Assembly (NCBI RefSeq): GCF_010091945.1
Contig: NZ_WVIE01000003.1
Coordinates: forward strand, 1-64,000
Length of the DNA: 64,000 nt
DNA from: Myxacorys almedinensis A
Lineage (GTDB): Bacteria > Cyanobacteriota > Cyanobacteriia > Leptolyngbyales > Leptolyngbyaceae
Reading direction: 5' to 3'
In this document: piece after piece, positions 34,499 through 42,838 of the stretch
How positions within the stretch are numbered: position 1 is the stretch's first letter
Layout: every line of letters begins with the position of its first letter
Position numbers and translations under genes: made by a program
The notes under the pieces: model-generated
The model's input: the letters and a program-made list of their open reading frames with translations, nothing else
Database searches by the model: none
What the model was told of the DNA's origin: nothing

Positions 34499-35287
34499 AT
34501 GAATCGTGCTAATGCGATCGTTGTGTTTGATATTGACGGTGTGATTCGGGATGTGGGGGGGTCTTATCGTCGTGCCCTTGCCGATACGGTAGAGCACTTT
34601 ACCAACGGATGCTATCGCCCCTCTCCCCAAGAGATTGACGCCCTGAAATCGGAGGGGCTTTGGAACAACGATTGGGAAGCTTCCCAAGAGTTGGTCTATC
34701 GATACTTTGAGGCACAGGACACCCCTCGGAGTGCGATCGCGCTCGATTACCAAGAGTTGGTTGCATTCTTTCAATCTCGCTACCGTGGGGCTGACCCAGA
34801 GCATTGGACAGGATACATTTGTCAGGAGCCGTTGTTGCTAGAGGCGCAGTACTTTGATGGGCTAACCAAAGCGGGGATTGGATGGGGCTTTTTTAGCGGA
34901 GCCACCCGTGCTTCGGCAACCTACGTTTTGCAAAAACGGCTGGGCTTACAAAATTTGGTTTTGGTAGCGATGGAAGATGCACCCGGAAAACCTGATCCGA
35001 CCGGACTTTTGCAAACGATTCACCAGTTGGATGCCCAATCTCCGTCAATTCCCGTCCTCTACATTGGCGATACGATCGCGGATATTTATACGGTCAACAA
35101 TGCCGCCGCGATGCAGACCGACCGACGCTGGATTGGGGTCGGTGTCTTGCCTCCCCATATCTATGCAGCGAAAGACCAGAAGGATGCCTACGCTGAGATG
35201 CTTTATGGGGCGGGTGCGATCGCGGTTTTAGACACAGTGCAAGCGTTGACGCCAGACAAGATTGCTCAGTTAGTGACGGGCGAGTGA
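34499..35287 (+). CDS. HAD superfamily hydrolase (subfamily IA-like, TIGR01548-like)
   Basis: I prefer the ATG at 34499 (262 residues), which places the catalytic motif VVFDIDGVIRDVGGSYRRA at the N terminus as usual; an in-frame ATG at 34463 adds twelve residues. The nucleophile and acid aspartates are in the DIDGV motif. FFSGATRAS corresponds to motif II and MEDAPGKPDPTGL with YIGDTIADIYTV to motifs III and IV. It resembles a cyanobacterial HAD family sometimes annotated near imidazoleglycerol-phosphate-dehydratase-like proteins, but the substrate is unknown. It ends one base before the convergent TPR gene. Confidence 0.85.
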   Translation: MNRANAIVVFDIDGVIRDVGGSYRRALADTVEHFTNGCYRPSPQEIDALKSEGLWNNDWEASQELVYRYFEAQDTPRSAIALDYQELVAFFQSRYRGADPEHWTGYICQEPLLLEAQYFDGLTKAGIGWGFFSGATRASATYVLQKRLGLQNLVLVAMEDAPGKPDPTGLLQTIHQLDAQSPSIPVLYIGDTIADIYTVNNAAAMQTDRRWIGVGVLPPHIYAAKDQKDAYAEMLYGAGAIAVLDTVQALTPDKIAQLVTGE

Positions 35288-35288
35288 G

Positions 35289-36113
35289 TTATCGGAGGCT
35301 GAGAAATTTTTCGAGGGCTGTCACCATGGTTGGAGGCCACCGCCGCACGGTTTTGACCCAGTTGATGTCTTTGTAGCGGTTGTCGAGTCCTACGGCAGAA
35401 ACCCACTGGCTCTCGGCTTCTCCTATTTTGCCATGGCTCCATAAGGTGGCGGTGAGGGCGGCTCTCATGTCGGCAAAGCGGGGATATTTTCGCACCAGGT
35501 TTCGCATGTTGCGAATGGCGTCCTCGGTCTGCCCCAATTGATATTGGGCAAGGGCATGATTGGCGCGGGCAAAGGCGTAATCTGGGGCTAACTCAAAGGC
35601 TTTTTGGTAGTCAGCAAGGGCGGTTTCCCACTGTCCGAGACCGGCATTGGCGTTGCCGCGATTGTTAAACGCGGCGGGATCACTGGGATCAAGGTCTAAC
35701 ACATGGTTGTAGTCTGCGATCGCGGCTTCCCAGTTTCCCAACCCCTCCAGCGCAGCGCCACGATTAAGATAGGGATCAGGAGCATCGGGGGCGAGTTCCA
35801 TGGCTTTGTCGAAGTCTGCGATCGCAGATTCTAGCTTGTTTTGGCTCACTTTTGCGTTACCGCGATTGCTCCAGACCGCCGGATTATCAGGCATGAGAGT
35901 AATGATATCTGTCCAGCGCTGCTCTGCCGTTGCAAAATCGCCCTTATTTGTTGCATCAAAAGCGTTTTGCCGGAGGCTGGAGAGGGTTTCAAAGAATTCT
36001 TGAGCAGAAGGTGGCTCAAAGTCTGACTCAGCCGCCAGGGCAGGGAGCGCACTCAAGCACAGAGAACTAACCAGCAGCAGCACCAAGATTGACTTCAGCA
36101 CTTGACGAATCAT
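35289..36113 (-). CDS. Secreted TPR-repeat protein
   Basis: From the ATG at 36111-36113 the protein is 274 residues. It has a clear signal peptide (MIRQVLKSILVLLLVSSLCL ... ALA) followed by about five to six tetratricopeptide repeats, for example FATAEQRWTDIITLMPDNPA, NRGNAKVSQNKLESAIADF, NRGAALEGLGNWEAAIADY and NRGNANAGLGQWETALADY. Location is probably the thylakoid lumen or periplasm, where TPR proteins act as assembly scaffolds. The frame is open upstream to 36203, but that part is a 3 x 21 bp tandem repeat and is unlikely to be translated. The gene lies just downstream of ruvB on the same strand. Confidence 0.82.
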   Translation of the reverse strand: MIRQVLKSILVLLLVSSLCLSALPALAAESDFEPPSAQEFFETLSSLRQNAFDATNKGDFATAEQRWTDIITLMPDNPAVWSNRGNAKVSQNKLESAIADFDKAMELAPDAPDPYLNRGAALEGLGNWEAAIADYNHVLDLDPSDPAAFNNRGNANAGLGQWETALADYQKAFELAPDYAFARANHALAQYQLGQTEDAIRNMRNLVRKYPRFADMRAALTATLWSHGKIGEAESQWVSAVGLDNRYKDINWVKTVRRWPPTMVTALEKFLSLR

Positions 36114-36129
36114 GAAGACGCTCCAAATA

Positions 36130-36192
36130 GGTTGAGATAAAAATAATTTAGGTTGAGACAAAAATAATTTAGGTTGAGACAAAAATAATTTA
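36130..36192. repeat. Tandem repeat, 3 x 21 bp
   Basis: Three head-to-tail copies of GGTTGAGACAAAAATAATTTA (first copy with one change) lie between the ruvB stop and the TPR start. Because the unit is 21 bp it stays in frame and creates a repeated LFLSQPK peptide in the open frame upstream of the TPR gene. It may affect the ribosome-binding or promoter region of that gene. Confidence 0.9.
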
Positions 36193-36202
36193 AAACAGAA
36201 CA

Positions 36203-37390
36203 TTAAGACAGCAACATGAGTTGGCTTTCGGGAGGCTGATATCCCAGATGCTTCCAGGCAGCAGCAGTGGCAATCCGTCCTCGCGGAGTGCGACTGAGGT
36301 AGCCAATTTGCATCAAATAGGGTTCGTAGACCTCTTCGATCGTTTGAGCATCTTCTCCGGTCGAGGCAGCGAGGGTGTCAAGCCCCACAGGCCCACCGTT
36401 GTGCCGCTCGATCATAAAGCTGAGCAAGCGCCGATCCGTCCAATCTAAGCCACAGGGATCGACATTGAACAGTTGCAGCGCCTCAGATGCGATCGCTTGG
36501 TTGACCTTGCCGCTCGCTTTCACCTCCACATAGTCACGCACTCGTTTTAACAATCGATTGGCGATGCGAGGTGTGCCGCGTGACCGGCGGGCAATTTCTT
36601 CGGCCCCGCAGTACGTCACAGAGGTTTTTAATAAAACGGCAGTTCTAAGGACGATTTCCGTCAGTTCATCGAGTTCATAAAACCGCAGCCGTTGGACTAA
36701 CCCAAAGCGATCGCGCAACGGAGATGTGAGCGACCCGACCCGTGTGGTTGCCCCGATCAGGGTAAAGGGAGACAACTTTAGCGACTGAGTTCGAGCAGAG
36801 CTTCCTTTGCCCAAAATAATGTCAACCCGAAAATCTTCCATCGCCGGATAAAGAATTTCTTCGGCAACGCGCGACAAGCGGTGAATTTCATCGATAAACA
36901 GCACATCTCCGGGCTGTAGACTTACCAAAAGCCCCATCACATCTCGGGGGCGTTCTAAAGCAGGAGCACTCGTGATTTTGCACTGCACCTCTAGCTCAGT
37001 TGCTAAAATCAGCGACATCGTGGTTTTTCCGAGACCAGGAGGACCATAAAGCAGCAGGTGATCTAACGATTCTTTTCTCGCTTTTGCCGCTTGAATGGCG
37101 ATTCCTAAAACTTCTTTAAGATCCTTTTGTCCGATGTAGTCTGCTAGGCGTTGGGGACGGAGTTTTTCTTCTTGCTTGCCATGCTCTTCGGGTTCCGAAT
37201 CGGCTTTCAAGATAGCATCACGACCTCGACCCCGATCTTCAGGCTCAGCCTGCTTGGCAGCCGTGCGAGGAGGTTTGGGGGGTTTACCGCCACTAGAACC
37301 GCTCTCCACACTCAACGGGAGGTTCCCGGACTGTGCAGCATCAGAATTGTCTGGCTCAGGAGACTGCTTTTTAGAAGAAATGATCGCCAT
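36203..37390 (-). CDS. ruvB: Holliday junction branch-migration ATPase RuvB
   Basis: RuvB is the motor of the RuvAB complex that moves Holliday junctions. The core is standard: [18 protein letters not shown], Walker [12 protein letters not shown], Walker [12 protein letters not shown], sensor segment [22 protein letters not shown] and the C-terminal winged helix [20 protein letters not shown]. From the ATG at 37388-37390 it is 395 residues, compared with about 340 in most bacteria. The extra 60 residues are a low-complexity, charged, Pro/Gly-rich N-terminal extension. A start four codons upstream is also possible. It is divergent from the next gene. Confidence 0.96.
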   Translation of the reverse strand: MAIISSKKQSPEPDNSDAAQSGNLPLSVESGSSGGKPPKPPRTAAKQAEPEDRGRGRDAILKADSEPEEHGKQEEKLRPQRLADYIGQKDLKEVLGIAIQAAKARKESLDHLLLYGPPGLGKTTMSLILATELEVQCKITSAPALERPRDVMGLLVSLQPGDVLFIDEIHRLSRVAEEILYPAMEDFRVDIILGKGSSARTQSLKLSPFTLIGATTRVGSLTSPLRDRFGLVQRLRFYELDELTEIVLRTAVLLKTSVTYCGAEEIARRSRGTPRIANRLLKRVRDYVEVKASGKVNQAIASEALQLFNVDPCGLDWTDRRLLSFMIERHNGGPVGLDTLAASTGEDAQTIEEVYEPYLMQIGYLSRTPRGRIATAAAWKHLGYQPPESQLMLLS

Positions 37391-37426
37391 AATTGAGAAC
37401 AATCATACTGTAGACCTTCAAAAAAT

Positions 37427-37966
37427 ATGGAGATTTCACCGCGTTTTCTGGTTTCTGACCCAATTTCTTTTGAGCAAGCGATCGATCTGACTCAATCGCT
37501 GATGGCAGAATTACAACACAACCCGGTAACAGAAGCAGAGCTTGAGAGCATCATAACTGCCCTGGTTCAAAGTGAAAATGGCGCACGAGGATTTTTCGTT
37601 ACCTATCTCACCGATGAGCAATCCCTAGCCGATCAACCGTCCTCGCCTGTGGTGGCGGCGCTGCGATCGTCCCCGGCGATCGTCAGTGAATTGTTGGTCA
37701 AAAATCTTGCCATGTCAACTGCTATGAAGGTGGCTCATACACGGAACCAGAACCCAGAGTTAGCCGCCGGCTCAAATCGAGTACAAACCCGCACGCTGGA
37801 ATTAATCCGCCAGACACAAATTCCAGATGTCTCCGTCAAACTAGAGCAGTTGGGTCAAAGTGCAGAGACCGAGAGCGGCGAGTATCAGAGCTTCCTAAAG
37901 CGCTGGAACTATGATGAAGATCAACGAAGAGCGATCGCCCACGTAGTTTCTACGGTCGTGACCTGA
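37427..37966 (+). CDS. Conserved-looking hypothetical protein
   Basis: This 179-residue soluble, mostly helical protein starts MEISPRFLVSDPISFEQAID and contains ENGARGFFVTYLTDEQ, a VSELLVKNLAMSTAMKVAH helix and a C-terminal FLKRWNYDEDQRRAIAHVV. I do not recognise a named family. The ATG at 37427 is 36 bp from the ruvB start on the other strand, so the two genes share a divergent promoter region. There is no signal peptide or membrane segment. Function is unknown. Confidence 0.65.
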   Translation: MEISPRFLVSDPISFEQAIDLTQSLMAELQHNPVTEAELESIITALVQSENGARGFFVTYLTDEQSLADQPSSPVVAALRSSPAIVSELLVKNLAMSTAMKVAHTRNQNPELAAGSNRVQTRTLELIRQTQIPDVSVKLEQLGQSAETESGEYQSFLKRWNYDEDQRRAIAHVVSTVVT

Positions 37967-38006
37967 TATTCTGACAAGAATTGTGTCGTTTCTAACGCGA
38001 TCGCGG

Positions 38007-38060
38007 TTTGAGCCGATTCACTTGAGCCGATCAGTTTGAGCTAATCCGTTTTTTGAGCTA
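38007..38060. repeat. Degenerate tandem repeat upstream of the ABC permease
   Basis: About four imperfect copies of a 13-15 bp unit (GTTTGAGCCGATTCA, CTTGAGCCGATCA, GTTTGAGCTAATCCG, then TTTTTTGAGCTA) lie just ahead of the polysaccharide-export operon, between a HIP1 site and the permease start. They could be operator sites or simple slippage products. Confidence 0.55.
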
Positions 38061-38078
38061 GGCGAGGAAAATCACGTT

Positions 38079-38936
38079 TTGTTAAACTCTGTCAAAGCTG
38101 CCACCCGTAGCGCGGCTAAAAGCTTGCAACAAATCCCCGTCCTGCGACCGTGGTGGGTAAAGCTTGACCTGCTCAAAACCCTCGTTCAGCGAGATTTAGA
38201 CGCCCGCTATAAAGGCTCGGTGCTGGGCAACGCCTGGTCATTGTTAAATCAGTTGGCTCAGCTATTGGTTTACACTTACCTGTTTTCGATGGTGCTCAAT
38301 CTCAAACTAACGCTGAAAGGGATTCCTGCTAATGACTTTACCTTTGGGCTATGGCTCTTTGCGGGTCTCATTCCTTGGACTGCCTTCATCGCAGGACTCA
38401 GCCAAGGGGCAAATTCTGTGATCTCCCAGCCAAACTTAGTCAAAAAAGTTGTGTTTCCCCTGGGCTTGCTGCCCCTTGTGCCCATTCTTTCGGCATTTGT
38501 TGAAAGTACGATGGGCTTGATGTTGCTGATCACCTTTGTGGTGTTCTTCATGCAAACCCTGCATACTACCCTCTGGCTGTTCCCTTTGGTTTGGGTGCCG
38601 CAATTGCTGCTTACAGCAGGGCTGAGCTATCTCGTTGCCGGATTAACCGTTTTTTTAAGAGACATTCCCCAGACAGTGGGCGTAATTCTCAATCTCTGGT
38701 TTTATGTCACACCCATTGTGTATCCGGCAACGTTAATTCCTGAAAACTTAAGATTTTGGGTGTTTTGGCTCAACCCTATGACTGCGATCGTCGAACTATA
38801 TCGAGATTTAGTCTTGGTTGGAGAAATCCAGCATTGGCAGGAATGGGGTGTCGCAACAGGCGTCTCTATTTTTATTTTCGCGATCGGAGCTACAGTCTAT
38901 CGGCGATTGCGTCCTGCCTTTGCCGATGTGCTGTAA
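38079..38936 (+). CDS. Polysaccharide ABC transporter permease (Wzm type)
   Basis: This 285-residue ABC-2 type permease has about six membrane segments and the typical start of polysaccharide exporters (LKTLVQRDLDARYKGSVLGN). The TTG at 38079 is used, with an AGGAAA ribosome site eight bases ahead. LWLFAGLIPWTAF, VFPLGLLPLVPILSAFVES and FYVTPIVYPATLIP are conserved loop segments. Together with the next gene it would export a lipid-linked polysaccharide across the inner membrane in the Wzm/Wzt pathway. It opens the polysaccharide cluster. Confidence 0.9.
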   Translation: MLNSVKAATRSAAKSLQQIPVLRPWWVKLDLLKTLVQRDLDARYKGSVLGNAWSLLNQLAQLLVYTYLFSMVLNLKLTLKGIPANDFTFGLWLFAGLIPWTAFIAGLSQGANSVISQPNLVKKVVFPLGLLPLVPILSAFVESTMGLMLLITFVVFFMQTLHTTLWLFPLVWVPQLLLTAGLSYLVAGLTVFLRDIPQTVGVILNLWFYVTPIVYPATLIPENLRFWVFWLNPMTAIVELYRDLVLVGEIQHWQEWGVATGVSIFIFAIGATVYRRLRPAFADVL

Positions 38937-38984
38937 CATCTGAGTGATCCGAGGTGTGAGCGTTAGAGGAAGCAACACAGCGTT

Positions 38985-40292
38985 ATGGGTGAAAGCATTA
39001 TTTCTCTGAAGAATGTTTCCAAGTGCTTTAAGCGATATGCAAAACCTGCCGATCGGTTGAAAGAAGTTTTTGTCCCTAGACATAGCGGAGCAGAAGAATT
39101 TTGGGCGCTGCGAGATATCAACCTCGAAGTAGAAAAAGGGTCGACCCTTGGGCTTGTGGGTCAGAATGGGTCTGGCAAAAGCACGCTCTTACAAATTGTG
39201 GCGGGCACTCTCACGCCGACCTCTGGAGATGTTCAGGTAAAAGGTCGCATTTCAGCGTTATTAGAATTAGGCAGTGGATTCAATCCAGAATTTACAGGAC
39301 GGCAAAATGTCTTTTTCAACGGACGAGTTTTAGGGCTAAGTCAAGACGAAATTGGGCGAAAATTTGACGGTATTGCTGCCTTTGCCGATATCGGAGCTTT
39401 TATTGACCAACCCGTAAAAACCTATTCTAGCGGGATGTTTATCCGCTTAGCTTTTGCAGTAGCCATCAATATTGATCCGGATATCTTGATTGTAGATGAA
39501 GCCTTAGCTGTAGGAGATATTTTTTTCCAGGCAAAATGTTACAAAAAGCTTGAGGAATTGCAAGATCGAGGCATCTCAATTCTGTTTGTTTCTCATGACA
39601 CGGCAACTATTCAAAGCTTGTGCGAAGAAGGAGTTTTACTCCATCATGGACAGATTGTGTGTCGTGATGTTCCTAGCGTTATCTCTAGTAAATACTTTCA
39701 GTTGTTTCGGACGGAGCATGAGCAGCTAAATCAGAGCGATAAACCTGTAGAAGCTGACGTTCCAAAAACTAAGCAAAATAACCCGATCGCACTTTCGCGC
39801 GATCAGCGCATTACGAACGGAAAAGCCACCATTCGAGAAGTTTATATTACAGATACCCTAGGACAATCGAAAACGACGTTTGAAATTGGCGAAACGCTGC
39901 AAGGGCGAATTATTGTCGAGTTTCACGACAACTGCTATGACGTGTCTATTGGGTTGGCGTTGCGCGATCGCTACGGGCGGCTCCTGTTTGGAAAGCATAC
40001 CTGGTATGACGATCCAGGGCTGATTCCTATTGTTCATAAAGATGAGATTATCGAGTGTATGATCAGGTTTGAGCTAAATATCCAAGCCAATGAATACTTA
40101 GGGCTAATTGGCATTGCAACCCATCGAAGCGAGATAGACTACGACTCATTGGATATTCTTCAAGATGCGTTTGTGATCCAAGTGATCGGCACGAACCAGA
40201 GTTGGGGCATTACCAAAGTGCCAGGAACAATTGAAATTCGGCACAAAAATTTGGTAACGCCTCAATCGTTGATGGCAGAAGGAGTTGAATAA
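38985..40292 (+). CDS. Polysaccharide ABC transporter ATPase with Wzt-type C-terminal domain
   Basis: This 435-residue protein has an N-terminal ATPase domain with Walker A LVGQNGSGKSTLLQI, signature TYSSGMFIRLAFAV and Walker B ILIVDEALAVGD, then the H-loop VSHDTATIQ. Residues from about 275 to 420 form an extra beta-rich domain (ATIREVYITDTLGQSKT, SIGLALRDRYGRLLFG) like the carbohydrate-recognising C terminus of Wzt, which binds the glycan end to be exported. The pairing with the permease 48 bp upstream supports the role. The glycan specificity cannot be read from sequence. Confidence 0.92.
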   Translation: MGESIISLKNVSKCFKRYAKPADRLKEVFVPRHSGAEEFWALRDINLEVEKGSTLGLVGQNGSGKSTLLQIVAGTLTPTSGDVQVKGRISALLELGSGFNPEFTGRQNVFFNGRVLGLSQDEIGRKFDGIAAFADIGAFIDQPVKTYSSGMFIRLAFAVAINIDPDILIVDEALAVGDIFFQAKCYKKLEELQDRGISILFVSHDTATIQSLCEEGVLLHHGQIVCRDVPSVISSKYFQLFRTEHEQLNQSDKPVEADVPKTKQNNPIALSRDQRITNGKATIREVYITDTLGQSKTTFEIGETLQGRIIVEFHDNCYDVSIGLALRDRYGRLLFGKHTWYDDPGLIPIVHKDEIIECMIRFELNIQANEYLGLIGIATHRSEIDYDSLDILQDAFVIQVIGTNQSWGITKVPGTIEIRHKNLVTPQSLMAEGVE

Positions 40293-40341
40293 GTCGTAGA
40301 AGATTCGGCTGTTGTCGTTCCGAAATTGCACCTAGCAAGCC

Positions 40342-41013
40342 ATGCAAGAAATTCACCCCTTCCTCAATCCTCATCCTTGTGATCCCCATTACATTGCTCG
40401 ATTCAGCATGCTGCAAGGATTATCTGCGATCGCGCCTACCGTCAGGGGGCGAGTGCTAGATATCGGAAGCGGGCATCTTCGTGGATATGAAGGCTTATTT
40501 AAGCCCTATGTTGATGAATATTTATGTTTAGATCGACAAAATATTCCAACCGTAGATATATGCTCAGATTGCTATGATATTCCGCTAGATAGCCATTCTT
40601 TCGATAGTATTGTTTCTACTCAAGCGCTTGAGCATTTAGACACGCCTGCTGCCATGCTCGAAGAGTCGTATCGATTACTAAAACCAGGAGGGCGGCTCAT
40701 TCTTACGGCTCCGATGACATGGGGCACCCACGAAGAACCGTACGACTTCTATCGCTACACCGAATTTGGGATTCATCATCTGCTCAAGCACGTTGGGTAC
40801 ATCGACATTACTGTGGAACCCCTTGAGGGATTAATGGCGACCATTGTTCAGATTTTGATTGATGAGTACCATTTTGAATGGCGCGCTAGAAATAAAAAGA
40901 TGTGCGATTTTTTCATCAGACATCTCAATGCGATCGCACTTCGATTAGACCGAAAATTTCCAACCCGTCGCATTTGCCTCACCTATCTATCCGTAGCTGT
41001 CAAGCCCGTTTGA
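40342..41013 (+). CDS. SAM-dependent methyltransferase, class I
   Basis: This 223-residue protein has motif I VRGRVLDIGSGHLRGYE, motif II FDSIVSTQALEHLDTPAAM and the following LLKPGGRLILTAPM, a standard Methyltransf_11/12 core. It lies directly after the Wzt gene and before another methyltransferase, so it probably decorates or caps the polysaccharide, but the acceptor is unknown. Capping methyl or phosphate groups are known to end O-chains in Wzm/Wzt systems, which makes a terminating role a reasonable guess. Confidence 0.82.
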   Translation: MQEIHPFLNPHPCDPHYIARFSMLQGLSAIAPTVRGRVLDIGSGHLRGYEGLFKPYVDEYLCLDRQNIPTVDICSDCYDIPLDSHSFDSIVSTQALEHLDTPAAMLEESYRLLKPGGRLILTAPMTWGTHEEPYDFYRYTEFGIHHLLKHVGYIDITVEPLEGLMATIVQILIDEYHFEWRARNKKMCDFFIRHLNAIALRLDRKFPTRRICLTYLSVAVKPV

Positions 41014-41025
41014 ACTCGTTGAATC

Positions 41026-41877
41026 ATGTTTGATATCAATCTTGCTGGACCTTGGACTCCCGACATGTATGCGGAACATCTCCCCGATGCGATCGCGTTT
41101 GATGAAACGCTGATTCGCACCGTCATTCATGCATGTCAACCGCGCACTGCCCTCGATTTGGGATGCGGATTGGGATACTTTGTTCAGTTTCTTAGAGCAG
41201 AAGGCATGGAGGCTTGGGGGGTTGAAGCTGCCGATATGGGCGCTGCCTTCAAAGCTCCGGGGTTTCAAATTCAACGCGATCTCAGCACTCCGTTTGACTT
41301 AGAGCAGAAGGCTGATCTGGTCATTTGTTTGGAAGTTGTCGAACATATCCCCCCCTCCCTTGAAGACGTTGTATTTGATAATATTGTGCGCCACGTCGGT
41401 CAGTACCTCCTCTTTAGTGGTGCAACTCCGGGACAGCAAGGCACGGGACATATTAATGAGCAACCGGAGAGCTATTGGTTTGCTCATCTGGTGCGCCGGG
41501 GGTTACGCCTGATTCCCGATCAAACGATTCAGATCCGTCTTGCCAGTCAACTGCCGTGGTACGCCAACAACGCCTCACTGTGGGAGTGGGCACTGCCGCA
41601 AGAGAGAGCCATTGGGATTTCTGAGCGAGATAGCCAGATTCTAGAGTGCCGTCGTCAACTGCATGGGGCACAGCAATCTGCTGAAGTTCAGACAACATTG
41701 AAGCAGTCTTTAGAACAACGAATCTACCATCTTGAGGTAGAACTGGCGTCTGCTCAACAATTGGCAGAAAATGCACGCATTGAGATTGCCGCTATGAAGA
41801 CTAGCAAATTTTGGAAAGTGCGATCGCGCTGGTTTCACCTCAAACGTTTCTTCGGGTTGGCAAATGATGATCAATAA
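41026..41877 (+). CDS. SAM-dependent methyltransferase with coiled-coil tail
   Basis: The protein is 283 residues. The methyltransferase part covers about residues 1-195, with TALDLGCGLGYFVQFLRAEG, LVICLEVVEHIPPSLED and LLFSGATPGQQGTGHINEQ. The C-terminal 80 residues are a coiled coil (LEVELASAQQLAENARIEI) ending in MKTSKFWKVRSRWFHLKRFF. The same kind of tail is found on the next two genes. The start is the ATG at 41026, 12 bp after the preceding gene; the 3' end overlaps the next gene by 14 bp, so they are translationally coupled. Confidence 0.82.
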   Translation: MFDINLAGPWTPDMYAEHLPDAIAFDETLIRTVIHACQPRTALDLGCGLGYFVQFLRAEGMEAWGVEAADMGAAFKAPGFQIQRDLSTPFDLEQKADLVICLEVVEHIPPSLEDVVFDNIVRHVGQYLLFSGATPGQQGTGHINEQPESYWFAHLVRRGLRLIPDQTIQIRLASQLPWYANNASLWEWALPQERAIGISERDSQILECRRQLHGAQQSAEVQTTLKQSLEQRIYHLEVELASAQQLAENARIEIAAMKTSKFWKVRSRWFHLKRFFGLANDDQ

Positions 41878-42823
41878 CTCATCCGAGCAACTCCCGCTCT
41901 CGATCGTGATTCCTTGCTTTAATCAAGGTGAATTTATTGGAGAGGCGCTCTCTAGTATTGAGCAGTGTCGCGACCCCGTTTATGAAATCATTATTGTGAA
42001 TGATGGATCAACTGATCCCTTCACCATCAATGTATTCAACCATCTAAAACAGCAGGGCTACACCATCCTTAATCAATCAAATCAAGGACTAGCTTGCGCT
42101 CGAAATAATGGAATTGCTAACGCTCAAGGGCAATATATTCTAGCTTTAGATGCTGATAACAAGATTAGACCAGCGTATATTTACAAGGGAATTGAGATAC
42201 TTGATCATGATCCTGAGATTGGAGTTGTCTATGGAGATGCAGAATATTTTGGAGAGCGCAACGACAGATTAACCGTTGCAGATTTTGATGCAGATCGATT
42301 GCTGTTAGGGAACTACATTGATGCTTGTGCCGTATTTCGTAAAGGGGTTTGGGAAGAATGCGGTGGCTACGACGAAACGATGCCACTTCAAGGCTATGAG
42401 GATTGGGATTTGTGGCTAAATGCAATGCAGAAAGGCTGGAAATTCTACCATGTGCCCGACGTGTTGTTTGACTACCGAGTTCGCTCTGGCTCCATGATTA
42501 GCATCTGTAAAATTCCTGAGAATAAAAAGAAGCTAGTCAACTATGTCTGTACAAAGCATCGCGATTTGTATACGAGAAATCTTGCTTACCTCATTGCTGA
42601 AAAAGATTGTCTAGCAGACGCTTGTTGGAATGAGGCTCAACAGTTACGCACTCAGCTTAATCAAGCGCAGGCAGAGTTAGAACAGAGTCACCAAGCGATC
42701 GCAACTAGCTATGAAAAAATCAGAGCGATGGAGAGCAGCAGATTTTGGCAGTTTAGAACGCTGTGGTTTCAATTGAAGCGAGCATTAGGGTTACTGACTA
42801 CCGATGTACTTAAAACTAGATAA
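41864..42823 (+). CDS. Family 2 glycosyltransferase with coiled-coil tail
   Basis: This 319-residue protein (ATG at 41864 or 41867) is a GT-A inverting glycosyltransferase. Key features are LSIVIPCFNQGEFIGEALSS, IIIVNDGSTDPFT, NQGLACARNNGIANAQGQYI, the LALDADNKI DxD-like metal site and GYEDWDLWLNAM, the acceptor-base region. After residue 265 comes a coiled coil and the shared tail RAMESSRFWQFRTLWFQLKR. It probably adds a sugar to the growing chain at the inner membrane. The acceptor is unknown. It overlaps the upstream methyltransferase. Confidence 0.88.
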   Translation: MMINNSSEQLPLSIVIPCFNQGEFIGEALSSIEQCRDPVYEIIIVNDGSTDPFTINVFNHLKQQGYTILNQSNQGLACARNNGIANAQGQYILALDADNKIRPAYIYKGIEILDHDPEIGVVYGDAEYFGERNDRLTVADFDADRLLLGNYIDACAVFRKGVWEECGGYDETMPLQGYEDWDLWLNAMQKGWKFYHVPDVLFDYRVRSGSMISICKIPENKKKLVNYVCTKHRDLYTRNLAYLIAEKDCLADACWNEAQQLRTQLNQAQAELEQSHQAIATSYEKIRAMESSRFWQFRTLWFQLKRALGLLTTDVLKTR

Positions 42824-42838
42824 AGACGAATTATCAAC

